This document shows positions 1 through 8,194 of a stretch of DNA of 44,443 bases, in pieces. The stretch lies in contig JAGBBM010000114.1 in NCBI GenBank assembly GCA_017938485.1, positions 1-44,443 of the forward strand. Direction: 5' to 3'. A model generated the notes under the pieces. That model made no database searches. It worked only from the letters and a program-made list of their open reading frames with translations, and was not told the DNA's origin. Source of the stretch: Lachnospiraceae bacterium (GTDB lineage: Bacteria; Bacillota; Clostridia; Lachnospirales; Lachnospiraceae). Position 1 is the stretch's first letter. Every line of letters starts with the position of its first letter. Both the position numbers and the translations under genes were made by a program.

Positions 1-585
1 AGAAGGTACTTCTGCATTGTCAAAAGGCACATTTGAAGGTGCTGTGTTGCGAAGTACAATAAGCTCCGCATTGAGCTTGTTTAAAGTTGAAACTAAATCT
101 TTGTAAGTGTTAGTAAGCTCGTTTGAAGCCTCTGTACTAGATTCAATAAGCTTATTGTTATTAAGCTGGTTGTACTTAACGGAAAGCTTAACAGCCTTGT
201 TGATAGATTCGGAAATTAAATTCTGGGTGTTGTTGCTAGAGGCATTGTGGTCCTCAGCCATCTGAGAGAGAATGGTGTTGGACTTTCTAAGCTGAACATA
301 AAGGGCTTTTGAAAGACGCTCAAGCTCTTCGTTGTCATTTTTACTTATGCTTGAAAGCATACTGCTTAAGGTGTTGCTTATGTATTGCTCCATCTGAGAA
401 TCCTTGGAAACTTTGATGTTGTAGGCCGCCATAAAAAGGGCGTAAACGGAGACAACTAAAACAAGAGAGATAATAGCTATGTATATAGGCTTATCCCTAA
501 ATTCAAAAAGACAGTAAATCCATGCTAAAAGAGCAGAAATACTAATCATACACATTGTGACGAATCGTTTATATAAACTGTTCAT
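1..585 (-). CDS. Membrane-anchored coiled-coil protein, C-terminus cut by window edge
   Basis: A reading frame runs on the minus strand from an ATG at 583-585 to the window edge with no stop (195 codons). A G-rich ribosome-binding stretch (CGGGGG) lies just upstream of the ATG. The N-terminus has two hydrophobic segments (about residues 8-28 and 33-55) separated by a short charged turn. From residue 60 on it is polar, rich in Asn, Ser, Leu and Lys with heptad-like spacing, so probably a long coiled coil. The topology, two membrane helices followed by a helical domain, resembles methyl-accepting or septation-ring type membrane proteins, but no family motif is visible and I assign no function. 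It diverges from the nuclease gene on its right. Confidence 0.7.
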   Translation of the reverse strand, partial: MNSLYKRFVTMCMISISALLAWIYCLFEFRDKPIYIAIISLVLVVSVYALFMAAYNIKVSKDSQMEQYISNTLSSMLSSISKNDNEELERLSKALYVQLRKSNTILSQMAEDHNASSNNTQNLISESINKAVKLSVKYNQLNNNKLIESSTEASNELTNTYKDLVSTLNKLNAELIVLRNTAPSNVPFDNAEVPS

Positions 586-672
586 AGATTACCCCCGAAA
601 AAAATTTTAAGTAAACACATAAAATGACAAATATATTTTAGCATAATATTAAGTATATTACTAGCAAAAATA

Positions 673-701
673 TTGCTATTATCCACATAAAAACGTATAA
701 T
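673..701 (+). promoter_or_regulatory. Sigma-A-type promoter with a DnaA box in its spacer
   Basis: TTGCTA (673-678), 17 bp, TATAAT (696-701), pointing at the Card1-like gene. The spacer contains TTATCCACA (679-687), a perfect consensus DnaA box. A hairpin follows in the leader, CAAAATCACC (726-735) pairing with GGTGaATTTTG (740-750) with one bulged A, just before the start-codon region. Confidence 0.6.
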
Positions 702-780
702 ATAATATAAGAAAATGTAAGGTATCAAAATCACCATAGGGTGAATTTTGGTGTGGCACAAAGATGAAAGATGGGGTTTT

Positions 781-1968
781 ATGGAACGAACAAAAGTATT
801 GGTAGAATTTTATTCAGAAGAACCACTAGAAAACATTATGGCCATGATAAAATATAGGCCAGAGAAGATTATATTTTTAGGACATAAGTATAATATGATT
901 ACTAAAAAGATAAATGATATCAAACAGTTTAGGGATCATAAATGTCCGGATGTGGAGCTGGAGTTTATTGAAGTTCCAAAAGATGATTTGGATGGAGCTA
1001 TCGAGCTTCTTACAGGTATTATACGAGATAATCCTGGCGTAAGATTTGAACTTACTGGTGGAAGTGAGCTTATACTTATAGCTCTTGGATGTATAGCAGC
1101 TCGTATGAATATAAGTAAGCTTAGAATTGACCCTTTTACTGGCAAGGAGATAGATATAAGGGGTAATCAGGTTGTGACATCGGATTACCATTTTAGCATA
1201 TCCATCGAGGAGGATATAATTCTTCACGGAGGTGTGCTCACTTCTCATACAGGAAGCTTTTGTGAATGGAAGTTTACTCCTGAATTTAGAGAAGACATCA
1301 GGATTATGTGGGATATCTGTAAGAGATACAGAGGCAATTGGAACAAATATTGTGCTACTATAGATGAGCTTCGCAAGAACACACCTAACCAGAGAGAAGG
1401 CTGGGTAGAGATATATAAGAACCCCCTTGGAGATGCCATAGGTCTTATCAGAGATTTGGAGGAGGAAGGATTAGTAAAGGACTATACTGAGTTTGGCAAA
1501 AAGATAAGCTTCCGCTTCAAGAACAATATGATCAGAAAGGTGATAGGCAAGGCTGGTAATATATTAGAGCTTCATGTATATGAGGTAGCAACTAGGGATG
1601 GATACTTATTCTCAGATGCCATAATTGGAGCACATATTGACTGGGATGGAGAGATACATGATGCAGATAATCCTGGTTATGATACCTTAAATGAGATAGA
1701 TGTTATACTTATGAAGGATGTATGTCCTATATTTATATCCTGTAAGAGTGGAAAGGCTGGAGGTCATGCTCTTCATGAGCTAGAAACCGTATCTCGTAAA
1801 TTTGGAGGAAAGTATGCTCGTAAAGCGCTTATCCTGGCAAAGGCTTGTGATGATACAACAGGAACTAAGTTCTTTAAACAAAGAGCTAAGGATATGCATA
1901 TATGGATAATAGATGATGTGTATCGCTTAAGTGACGAGCAATTACTTAACAAATTAAAAAGAATTTAA
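781..1968 (+). CDS. Orphan Card1-like CARF/PD-(D/E)XK nuclease (DUF1887 family)
   Basis: The protein (396 aa from the ATG at 781) matches the architecture of Card1/Can2 CRISPR ancillary nucleases. It has an N-terminal Rossmann-like CARF region with the hallmark LTGGSE (residues 91-96), a middle winged-helix-like segment, and a C-terminal PD-(D/E)XK-type nuclease with NEID (304-307) followed by FISCKSG (K322). In the family, cyclic oligoadenylate binding to CARF activates DNA/RNA cleavage. Here the position two residues before the catalytic Lys is Ser320 rather than the usual Glu; I believe ISCK variants occur in this family but could not check. The frame also stays open back to TTG 748 and GTG 751; I prefer ATG 781, which begins MERTKVLVE and has GATGGGG just upstream. 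No cas gene or CRISPR array is visible in the window. Confidence 0.8.
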   Translation: MERTKVLVEFYSEEPLENIMAMIKYRPEKIIFLGHKYNMITKKINDIKQFRDHKCPDVELEFIEVPKDDLDGAIELLTGIIRDNPGVRFELTGGSELILIALGCIAARMNISKLRIDPFTGKEIDIRGNQVVTSDYHFSISIEEDIILHGGVLTSHTGSFCEWKFTPEFREDIRIMWDICKRYRGNWNKYCATIDELRKNTPNQREGWVEIYKNPLGDAIGLIRDLEEEGLVKDYTEFGKKISFRFKNNMIRKVIGKAGNILELHVYEVATRDGYLFSDAIIGAHIDWDGEIHDADNPGYDTLNEIDVILMKDVCPIFISCKSGKAGGHALHELETVSRKFGGKYARKALILAKACDDTTGTKFFKQRAKDMHIWIIDDVYRLSDEQLLNKLKRI

Positions 1969-1976
1969 AAAGAGTA

Positions 1977-2004
1977 GTGACATTTCAGAAAAATTTGGTA
2001 TAAT
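1977..2004 (+). promoter_or_regulatory. Promoter of the riboswitch transcript
   Basis: An extended -10 (TGGTATAAT, TATAAT at 1999-2004) lies 16 bp after GTGACA (1977-1982). It is about 10 bp past the stop of the nuclease gene and drives the riboswitch leader. Confidence 0.5.
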
Positions 2005-2017
2005 ATATATCATACAA

Positions 2018-2168
2018 GAGGGAGTAGTTGGCATCGCCTACAGGTGGTGTTTATCATATCGTCAGTACGATTCATTAGAATATGAATCCGGTATAGTAAC
2101 TAAGCAGCGAGACTTTTGTTGCAATTATTTGATTGCAGCAAGAGTTTCGCTGTTTTTTTGTTTTTAAG
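2018..2168 (+). ncRNA. yybP-ykoY manganese riboswitch with intrinsic terminator
   Basis: The leader carries the conserved parts of the yybP-ykoY family: GGGAGTAG near 2020, CGTCAGTACG near 2060-2069, CCGGTA near 2090, and GCGAGACTTTTG near 2107, resembling the family's GAGACCUUUGC segment. The 3' part forms a long terminator stem: CAGCGAGACTTTTGTTGCAA pairs, with G-U wobbles, with the stretch ending AGAGTTTCGCTG at about 2154, followed by a T tract. Known members sense Mn2+ and usually switch on metal-export proteins, here by antitermination of the exchanger gene at 2208. The match is by eye against remembered consensus. Confidence 0.85.
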
Positions 2169-2207
2169 ATTCTTGTGCAGTCGTTATGAAAAAGGAGGAT
2201 TTAAAAA

Positions 2208-3143
2208 ATGGAAATGTTGTTACAATGTGGACTTTTGGCATTAGGATTTTTAATGCTGGTAAAAGGTGCAGATTGGTTTGTTGATGGTGCAGCAGGAATA
2301 GCAGACAAATTTGGCGTGCCGCAAATAGTTATCGGACTTACTATCGTTGCTATGGGTACCAGTGCACCAGAAGCTGCCGTAAGTATAACTGCAGCCCTAA
2401 AAGGCAACGCAGACATAACGATAGGTAATATAGTTGGAAGTAATATCCTTAATATTTTTATTATACTGGGAATAGTATCAGTAATTATTGCGACTGCAGT
2501 GGCAGATACAACTATAAAGGTTGATATTCCATTTATGCTTGTTATAACTTTATTGTTGCTTATTCTTGGATACACTGGAAATGAAGTTACACGAATTGAA
2601 GGTGTGATACTTCTCTTACTTTTTATTGGATATATGGTATATCTCTTTATTATGGCATTTAAGAATAGAAATGTGGAAGAGGAAGAGACAAAGACCAAAC
2701 CGGTATGGCAACTTATTATATTTGCAGTGGTTGGCTTAGTGCTTATTGTATGGGGAAGTAATGTATCTGTAGATGCTGCAACGAAGATTGCCACAGAGCT
2801 TGGAATGAGTACTAGATTTATCGGTCTTACAATAGTTGCTCTTGGAACCTCTCTTCCAGAGCTTTGTACCTCAGTTGCAGCAGCTCTTAAGGGTAAGTCA
2901 GATATTGCTATTGGAAATATAGTCGGTAGCAATATATTCAATATTCTTTTCGTTGTCAGCATTTCGGCTATTATTACGCCAGTTGCCTTTGCACCTAATT
3001 TTGTAATAGATACTACCGTAGCAATTGTGGCGGGAATTGTACTCTTCTTAGCTACATTTAAGAAAAAACTTCTTACCAGACCAGCTGGTATAATTATGCT
3101 CGTGGGATATGTGGCATATTTTGCATATCTTATGATGAGTTAA
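2208..3143 (+). CDS. CaCA-family sodium/calcium (or manganese) exchanger
   Basis: A 311-aa polytopic membrane protein with about ten hydrophobic helices and the two inverted alpha repeats of the YrbG/CaCA superfamily. Repeat 1 has GTSAPE and GNIVGSNILN (about residues 47-80); repeat 2 has GTSLPE and GNIVGSNIFN (about 205-240). The acidic and polar residues of these repeats form the cation-binding site in the family. A charged loop (EEEETKTK, about residue 160) separates the halves. AAGGAGGA sits at good distance before the ATG. Because a manganese riboswitch lies directly upstream, the physiological role is likely Mn2+ export rather than Ca2+ exchange; that is inference. A terminator follows. 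Confidence 0.9.
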   Translation: MEMLLQCGLLALGFLMLVKGADWFVDGAAGIADKFGVPQIVIGLTIVAMGTSAPEAAVSITAALKGNADITIGNIVGSNILNIFIILGIVSVIIATAVADTTIKVDIPFMLVITLLLLILGYTGNEVTRIEGVILLLLFIGYMVYLFIMAFKNRNVEEEETKTKPVWQLIIFAVVGLVLIVWGSNVSVDAATKIATELGMSTRFIGLTIVALGTSLPELCTSVAAALKGKSDIAIGNIVGSNIFNILFVVSISAIITPVAFAPNFVIDTTVAIVAGIVLFLATFKKKLLTRPAGIIMLVGYVAYFAYLMMS

Positions 3144-3176
3144 TAACGCTTCTCATTTTTTCATAATATAACAAGG

Positions 3177-3217
3177 GAGCAGCCTCTTCTTTTAAAAAGT
3201 CGCAGGCTGCTCTTATT
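3177..3217 (+). terminator. Intrinsic terminator after the exchanger gene
   Basis: GAGCAGCCT (3177-3185) pairs perfectly with AGGCTGCTC (3204-3212), followed by TTATTGT. Confidence 0.8.
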
Positions 3218-3228
3218 GTATGTCTTCA

Positions 3229-3754
3229 TTCTACTTTGCTTCTTCCCTTCCCGATTTACTATTACCCCTTTTTTCGCCACTATATGAATAGAAATCATAA
3301 ATACAACTGACCATAGAGTGTTTATTTTACCTTTGAAAAATTTTTATGAAATAACCATAAAGATAAGCACGGGATGAATCTCTCGAGTTTCAACTGTTTG
3401 AGTAATGAGCAAAATATAGGGGAGCTGGGAGAATAAGTATATATGTTGTGCAAACACACTTTCGTTCTTTACTCACGCAAGGGTGCTAAGGCTCGAAGAG
3501 CCTAAGGACCCGCGTTCGTAAACGGTTTGCTAACATATATACTTATTCTCCCAGCTCCCCTATATTTTGGTGATTACGAGTTTTGAAACTCGAGAGAAAA
3601 TCAAACATCCTGTGCTTTCTTTATGAGATATTTCAAAAATTTTTCAAGAGTAAAATAAACATTCTATGGTCAGTTGTATTTACGATGTCTATTCATATAC
3701 AGCGGAAGGGGGAGTTAATAGTAAATTTGGGAGGGGAAAAGAATCAAAGTAGGA
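3229..3754. repeat. Giant imperfect palindrome, element 1 of a three-copy family
   Basis: This gap between genes folds into one hairpin of about 525 nt. Paired blocks from outside in: 3229-3275 with about 3710-3754 (imperfect); 3281-3330 with 3650-3699 (50 nt, about 3 mismatches); CTCTCGAGTTTCAA (3380-3393) with 3583-3596 (perfect); and 3411-3447 with 3532-3568 (37 bp, perfect). The core 3448-3531 is related to elements 2 and 3: ACGCAAGGGTGCTAAG (3475-3490), a small GGCTCgaaGAGCC hairpin, then CTAAGGACCCGCG and AAACGGTTT (3502-3530). The short open frame inside it is a by-product of the arm sequence. It separates two co-directional genes. Possible roles are a mobile hairpin element, a structured RNA or an elaborate terminator. 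Confidence 0.85.
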
Positions 3755-3809
3755 TGGGAAGATAACACTTTGGTGGGATGGGAATATACTAAGGATAAGG
3801 GGGTGGATT

Positions 3810-5537
3810 ATGGCAGAGATTAGCTGTGAGGATATTATATATTCTGAGGAGTATGGAAGTTATCTTATAAAGTATGACAATGATTTGGAGGGGGTTTATG
3901 ATACTGTAAATCCGGATTGTGTTACTATTATAAATAATCAGTTTTTGGTGGCATATAAAAGAATAGATGGAGAGAGGAACATTTATGAATTTGGATATAA
4001 TTCTGTTCCAAAATGTTATGGCCTTATGGACACTACTGCAGTGGAGGCTATGGGCGTAGAGCAAGTTAGAAATTTGCCAGGCCTTTCCCTAACTGGAAAA
4101 GAAGTGCTTATAGGTTTCGTGGATACGGGAATAGATTATACAAACCCACTTTTTATCGATAGGAGTGGAAGAAGTAGGATAGAGTACATATGGGATCAGA
4201 ATAAGCCACAAATAAGCGGTGGAAGAACGGTATTTAATTATGGAATCGAATATAGTAGAGAAGAAATAGATGAGGCACTTAGCTCTGAGAATCCATACAG
4301 TGTTGTCCCAAGTGCTGATGAAAATGGGCATGGAACATTTCTTGCTTCCCTGGCAGCAGGGGGTGTTGATGAGGAAGAACCCTTCACAGGGGTTGCACCG
4401 GAGGCTAGGATACTTGCGGTGAAGCTAAGGCAGGCAAAGCAAAATTTGAAAGACTATATGCTTATAAATGATAATGCTTTGTGCTACAGCGAGGATGACA
4501 TAATTTTAGGAGTGAAATATCTCATAAATAAAGCCATAGAGCTGGATAGACCTATAGTGATTTGTCTAGGGATTGGCACCAGTCAGGGAGACCATAATGG
4601 AAACACTAATCTTGAATTATATATAAACACATTGTCAAATCTAAGAGGAGTGTGTGTTGTTGCTCCGGTGGGGAACGAATTAGGATTCGGGGGACATTTT
4701 TCAGGAAACAATCAAATTAACCAAATAGAGTCAGAAGAAAGCGTAGAAATAACAGTAGGAGAAAATAACAAAGGCTTCGTTTTAGAACTGTGGGGAAATG
4801 CACCTGGAATTCTTGAGGTTAATGTGTTATCCCCTACGGGAGAAAGGTTAGGAAACATATCTCCAATCAGAAATGATAGAAGAGAAATTACTTTTGTGTA
4901 TGAGGGGACAAGAGTGTATGTTGATAATTTTGTTGTGGACACATACTCGGGAGACCAGCTGTATGTTTTTAGATTCCTTAATCCCACAAGAGGAATATGG
5001 AACATAAATGTGAAGGAGACTACGGGAATAATGGGAAGAGGATTTGATGTGTGGCTTCCTATAAATGAATTTCTTAATGGGGATGTAAAGTTTGTAAGAC
5101 CAGACCCTAATGTTACCATATGCGCTCCGGGTAATGGAAGGGGAGTCATAACAGTGGCAGGGTATAATCACACAAATAATGCACTGTATGTAAATTCAAG
5201 TAGAGGTTTTGCCAGAAATGGAAGGATAAAACCGGACATTACTGCTCCAGCTGTAGATATATATGGAGCCTTTTCAAAGACCACACAAAATAGGGAAAGC
5301 TTATATACAAGACGTAGTGGGAGCAGTCTGGGCTGTGCTCTTACTGCGGGAGTTATAGCCCTTATAATGGAATGGGCACTGATAAAAGGTAACAATTATG
5401 GAATTACCACTGAAGTTATAAGGCAAATGCTTATAAGGGGAGCTAATCAGGTGGCGGATGTAGAGTATCCTAATCCATCCTGGGGATGGGGTGTTACGGA
5501 CATATATAAGACATTTAACGTCATTAGAAGTATGTAA
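3810..5537 (+). CDS. Subtilisin-like serine protease (S8, Csp-like)
   Basis: A 575-aa S8 peptidase with an intact catalytic triad: Asp105 in FVDTG, His174 in GHGTF and Ser506 in SGSSLG. The oxyanion Asn is in APVGNE. There is no signal peptide or membrane segment, so it is probably cytoplasmic or packaged. A non-catalytic beta-rich insert lies between the oxyanion region and the Ser motif (about residues 300-440), as in clostridial CspA/B/C-type proteases. In Clostridium those proteins process or control spore-cortex hydrolases; many Lachnospiraceae carry paralogues of unknown role, so a germination function is only possible. Start: ATG 3810 with GGGGGTGG upstream. No sleC-like gene is nearby. 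The gene begins right after palindrome 1. Confidence 0.85.
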   Translation: MAEISCEDIIYSEEYGSYLIKYDNDLEGVYDTVNPDCVTIINNQFLVAYKRIDGERNIYEFGYNSVPKCYGLMDTTAVEAMGVEQVRNLPGLSLTGKEVLIGFVDTGIDYTNPLFIDRSGRSRIEYIWDQNKPQISGGRTVFNYGIEYSREEIDEALSSENPYSVVPSADENGHGTFLASLAAGGVDEEEPFTGVAPEARILAVKLRQAKQNLKDYMLINDNALCYSEDDIILGVKYLINKAIELDRPIVICLGIGTSQGDHNGNTNLELYINTLSNLRGVCVVAPVGNELGFGGHFSGNNQINQIESEESVEITVGENNKGFVLELWGNAPGILEVNVLSPTGERLGNISPIRNDRREITFVYEGTRVYVDNFVVDTYSGDQLYVFRFLNPTRGIWNINVKETTGIMGRGFDVWLPINEFLNGDVKFVRPDPNVTICAPGNGRGVITVAGYNHTNNALYVNSSRGFARNGRIKPDITAPAVDIYGAFSKTTQNRESLYTRRSGSSLGCALTAGVIALIMEWALIKGNNYGITTEVIRQMLIRGANQVADVEYPNPSWGWGVTDIYKTFNVIRSM

Positions 5538-5563
5538 TGTATGTGATTTCGAACTATTTTTGC

Positions 5564-5591
5564 TTGACATAATTTTTTTTTCAAGTATATT
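5564..5591 (+). promoter_or_regulatory. Sigma-A-type promoter
   Basis: A perfect TTGACA (5564-5569), 16 bp, then TATATT (5586-5591), about 40 bp before the zinc-ribbon gene. Confidence 0.7.
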
Positions 5592-5633
5592 AGTAATTAG
5601 TATTATAAAATACATTAATATGGAGGTATAGCG

Positions 5634-6692
5634 ATGATTTGCAAAGAGTGCAATTTTGAAAACAAAGATGGTGCAGCATTTTGTGCTAACTGTGGTAAGC
5701 CACTTCCAGCAGAAAGTGCCAGTGCTATGGAACCAATGAAGGACGAAGATGAAAAAACAACTATTATTGAACCAGAAGTAAAGGCTGAGGAAAAAGCAGC
5801 AGATGACAGTGAGGCTAATACAACAGTTCTCACAAGCAATACACCTATGGGTGGTGTGGCACCAATGGGAGCGCCAGCTCCATCACCAGCACCACAGGGC
5901 TTTAATCAGGGACCAAAGCCAGGTACTCCAGCACCAGGAGCACCAATGAAGCCAATGGGAGCTCCAACTCCAATGGGAGCACCAGCACCAATGGGAGCAC
6001 CTATGAATAAGCCACCAATGGGTCAGGCACCTATGAACAAGCCAGCTCAGGCACCTGCTGGAAAGCCAGCTCAACCTGTAAAAGCTAAGAAGTCAAAGGG
6101 AACTATAGCATACATAGTTATATCTATAATTCTTATACTTGGATTAACTGGTGTAGGTGTATGGGGATATTTCCACTATACAGATGAGATTGATAAGGTA
6201 AAAGAAGAAAAGGCTACTTTAGAGGCAGACCTTACCGCACAGTATGAGGGAGAGATTGCTACTTTACAGTCAGACATATCAACTCTTGAGACTACAGTAT
6301 CAGATTATGAGACAACTTTTGCACTTTATGATGAAGAGATTTCATCACTTGAGGCTCAGATTGAGGATCATGCTCAGTATGATGATCTTATTGCTGCTGC
6401 AGATTTATGTACAACACAGGGTTCAACTACCTTCTTCGCAAGTAATAACTTTATTCACCTTGCAAGTGGAGAATCTGCAGAGATTAAGGTTTTCTATGAG
6501 AACTTAGATGGAACAGTTTACTATGAGCTTCAGGATTCATCTGTTGCTACTTGTGAGTGGGGTGATACTTGGGAGAATAATGAAACTACAGCTACTCTTA
6601 CTGTAACAGGAGTAAGCTCTGGTTACACTACTATCGAGATTACAAATACAACTGATGACCAGCTTATTGAGATAGTTGTTTATGTAGATTAA
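5634..6692 (+). CDS. Zinc-ribbon, single-pass membrane protein with extracellular domain
   Basis: A 352-aa modular protein. Residues 3-20 form a zinc ribbon (CKEC and CANC, Cys3/6/17/20) followed by an acidic stretch. Residues about 68-150 are a low-complexity Pro/Gly/Ala/Met linker with repeated MGAP and PAPMG units. One transmembrane helix lies at about 158-180, then a coiled coil (about 185-245), then a C-terminal beta-rich domain ending in VTGVSSGYTTIEIT-like sequence that resembles bacterial Ig-like folds. Expected topology: zinc ribbon in the cytoplasm, coiled coil and Ig-like domain outside. Zinc-ribbon membrane proteins of this layout are common in Clostridia and mostly uncharacterised. 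It has its own promoter and terminator, so it is monocistronic. Confidence 0.8.
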   Translation: MICKECNFENKDGAAFCANCGKPLPAESASAMEPMKDEDEKTTIIEPEVKAEEKAADDSEANTTVLTSNTPMGGVAPMGAPAPSPAPQGFNQGPKPGTPAPGAPMKPMGAPTPMGAPAPMGAPMNKPPMGQAPMNKPAQAPAGKPAQPVKAKKSKGTIAYIVISIILILGLTGVGVWGYFHYTDEIDKVKEEKATLEADLTAQYEGEIATLQSDISTLETTVSDYETTFALYDEEISSLEAQIEDHAQYDDLIAAADLCTTQGSTTFFASNNFIHLASGESAEIKVFYENLDGTVYYELQDSSVATCEWGDTWENNETTATLTVTGVSSGYTTIEITNTTDDQLIEIVVYVD

Positions 6693-6701
6693 TTTTAATG
6701 A

Positions 6702-6736
6702 GAGACTGTTGAGATTTTTCAACAGTCTCTTTTTTT
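6702..6736 (+). terminator. Intrinsic terminator
   Basis: GAGACTGTTGA (6702-6712) pairs with TCAACAGTCTC (6719-6729), followed by seven T. Confidence 0.9.
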
Positions 6737-6801
6737 ATTTTTATATATAGTGTATAATTATTATAGATAGTTGTCGGTTTGTTTATATGGGGGATTATGC
6801 T

Positions 6802-8193
6802 ATGGAAAAGGATTGGGTAATACTAAAAATCGATGACCAACGTATGTGGGCTAGTTTAACAATTAAAAAGCCAGAAGGAGAAGAAAATTCCTACTTTTCA
6901 CCTGATTTTATTGAAAAGTATTTAAAGGAAAATGGTATAACTGCGGGTATTTTGAGGGATAATATAGAAGCTCTTGCCAATTGTGTATGCTATGGTCAAG
7001 AGGTTGTGGTTGCGGAAGGAAAGTATCCGGTTAAAGGAAGAGATGGGGTATATTCTTATACGGTGACATTAGAAGACTCCAAGAATAAGCCTACCATTAA
7101 TCCGGATGGTTCGGTAGATTACTATAATTCTCTTAAACTTGCTATGGTGGAAGAGGGAGATGTTTTTGCGGTTTACGAACCGCCAACTCCAGGCGAGTAT
7201 GGCTACACTATATTTTCAGAGATGTTGCCTCCTATAAAGGGAAGGGAACTTCGTCCTCTTAGGGGAAAAGGCTTTACCATAAGCGAGGATAAAAGAACCT
7301 ATACTGCAAGTTACGGCGGAAGAATTTTTAGACAAGCAGAACGCATAATTATAGAGAAAATCTATGTTGTAAAGGGCGATCTTGACATAGAACAGGGAAA
7401 CATCAAGTTTAACGGAGATGTGGAGATAAAAGGAGACGTTAGAAGCGGTCTTACTATAGAGACAGATGGAGACATCTTTGTCCATGGACATGTTGGTGGT
7501 TGCAAGCTTGTTGCAGGAGGTAACATAACCATTCAACGAGGTATACAAGGAAGAGATAAGTGCTTTATCACTGCTAAGGGCAATGTGGCTTGTAGCTTTG
7601 TTGAAAGATGCCACATAGAGGCTGGGGGCAATGTATACGCAGATTCTATTTTGGATGCGGATGTTCTTGCCAGACAGATGGTTGTAGTAAGTTCTAGAAA
7701 AGGTCTTATAGTAGGTGCCAATGTAACAGGTATTCAAGGTGTTGTTGCTAAGACTGCAGGTAATGAAGCTTGTATACTTACATCCATTACCGCGGGAGTT
7801 ATGCATGAGGACATAATTAAGCTTTCTGAGCAATCGGAAAAGATTATGAAGATAAAAGCTAATGTAGAGCTGTTGGAGCGTAATCTAAAAAACATAGATT
7901 CTATGGATGGTTCAAAGGTAACAAAAGAGATAGAAGCTATGAGGATGAAGATAATTAGAGCAAAGGTTCTCCTTGCGGCAGAGTTAAAGACCTTACAGGA
8001 TGAACATATCTTTTTAAATGAAGAGGTAAATAAGGCAAAGAAGGAAGCAAGAATTCATATTACGGGTATATCCTACGGCGAGGTTAAGATTACCATTGGA
8101 AGAGGAACATATCTTACCAAGGAAGCCTTGAAGGATATAGTTTATAAAAATGTAAATGACGAGATAGTGGCGATACCGGGAAGTGAGGCATAA
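6802..8193 (+). CDS. FapA/DUF342-family protein
   Basis: A 463-aa protein with the DUF342 (FapA, formerly flagellar assembly protein A) layout. It has an N-terminal alpha/beta region, a central Gly-rich repetitive segment predicted as beta-helix (for example GDVEIKGDV, DGDIFVHGHVGG, AGGNITIQRGI and KGNVACSF, about residues 195-290), then a charged coiled coil (about 335-410) and a short C-terminal beta domain. The frame is open to ATG 6787, but ATG 6802 is preferred because GGGGG lies about 8 bp before it and none precedes 6787. FapA-like proteins are polymerising or bactofilin-like; no flagellar gene is in the window, so a flagellar role is unsupported. It is 1 bp from trxB, suggesting co-transcription. 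Confidence 0.85.
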   Translation: MEKDWVILKIDDQRMWASLTIKKPEGEENSYFSPDFIEKYLKENGITAGILRDNIEALANCVCYGQEVVVAEGKYPVKGRDGVYSYTVTLEDSKNKPTINPDGSVDYYNSLKLAMVEEGDVFAVYEPPTPGEYGYTIFSEMLPPIKGRELRPLRGKGFTISEDKRTYTASYGGRIFRQAERIIIEKIYVVKGDLDIEQGNIKFNGDVEIKGDVRSGLTIETDGDIFVHGHVGGCKLVAGGNITIQRGIQGRDKCFITAKGNVACSFVERCHIEAGGNVYADSILDADVLARQMVVVSSRKGLIVGANVTGIQGVVAKTAGNEACILTSITAGVMHEDIIKLSEQSEKIMKIKANVELLERNLKNIDSMDGSKVTKEIEAMRMKIIRAKVLLAAELKTLQDEHIFLNEEVNKAKKEARIHITGISYGEVKITIGRGTYLTKEALKDIVYKNVNDEIVAIPGSEA

Positions 8194-8194
8194 T

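Noticed and set aside
781-1968. A type III CRISPR locus around the Card1-like gene
   Set aside because: No cas gene, repeat array or Csm/Cmr-like frame was found anywhere in the window.
3583-3765. A 60-codon open frame within the first giant palindrome
   Set aside because: It lies in the right arm of the hairpin, has no ribosome site, and its sequence is fully explained by pairing with the left arm.
8183-8194. GTG 8183 as the trxB start
   Set aside because: ATG 8195 gives the normal family N-terminus and correct ribosome-site spacing; the longer form would overlap the FapA-like gene.
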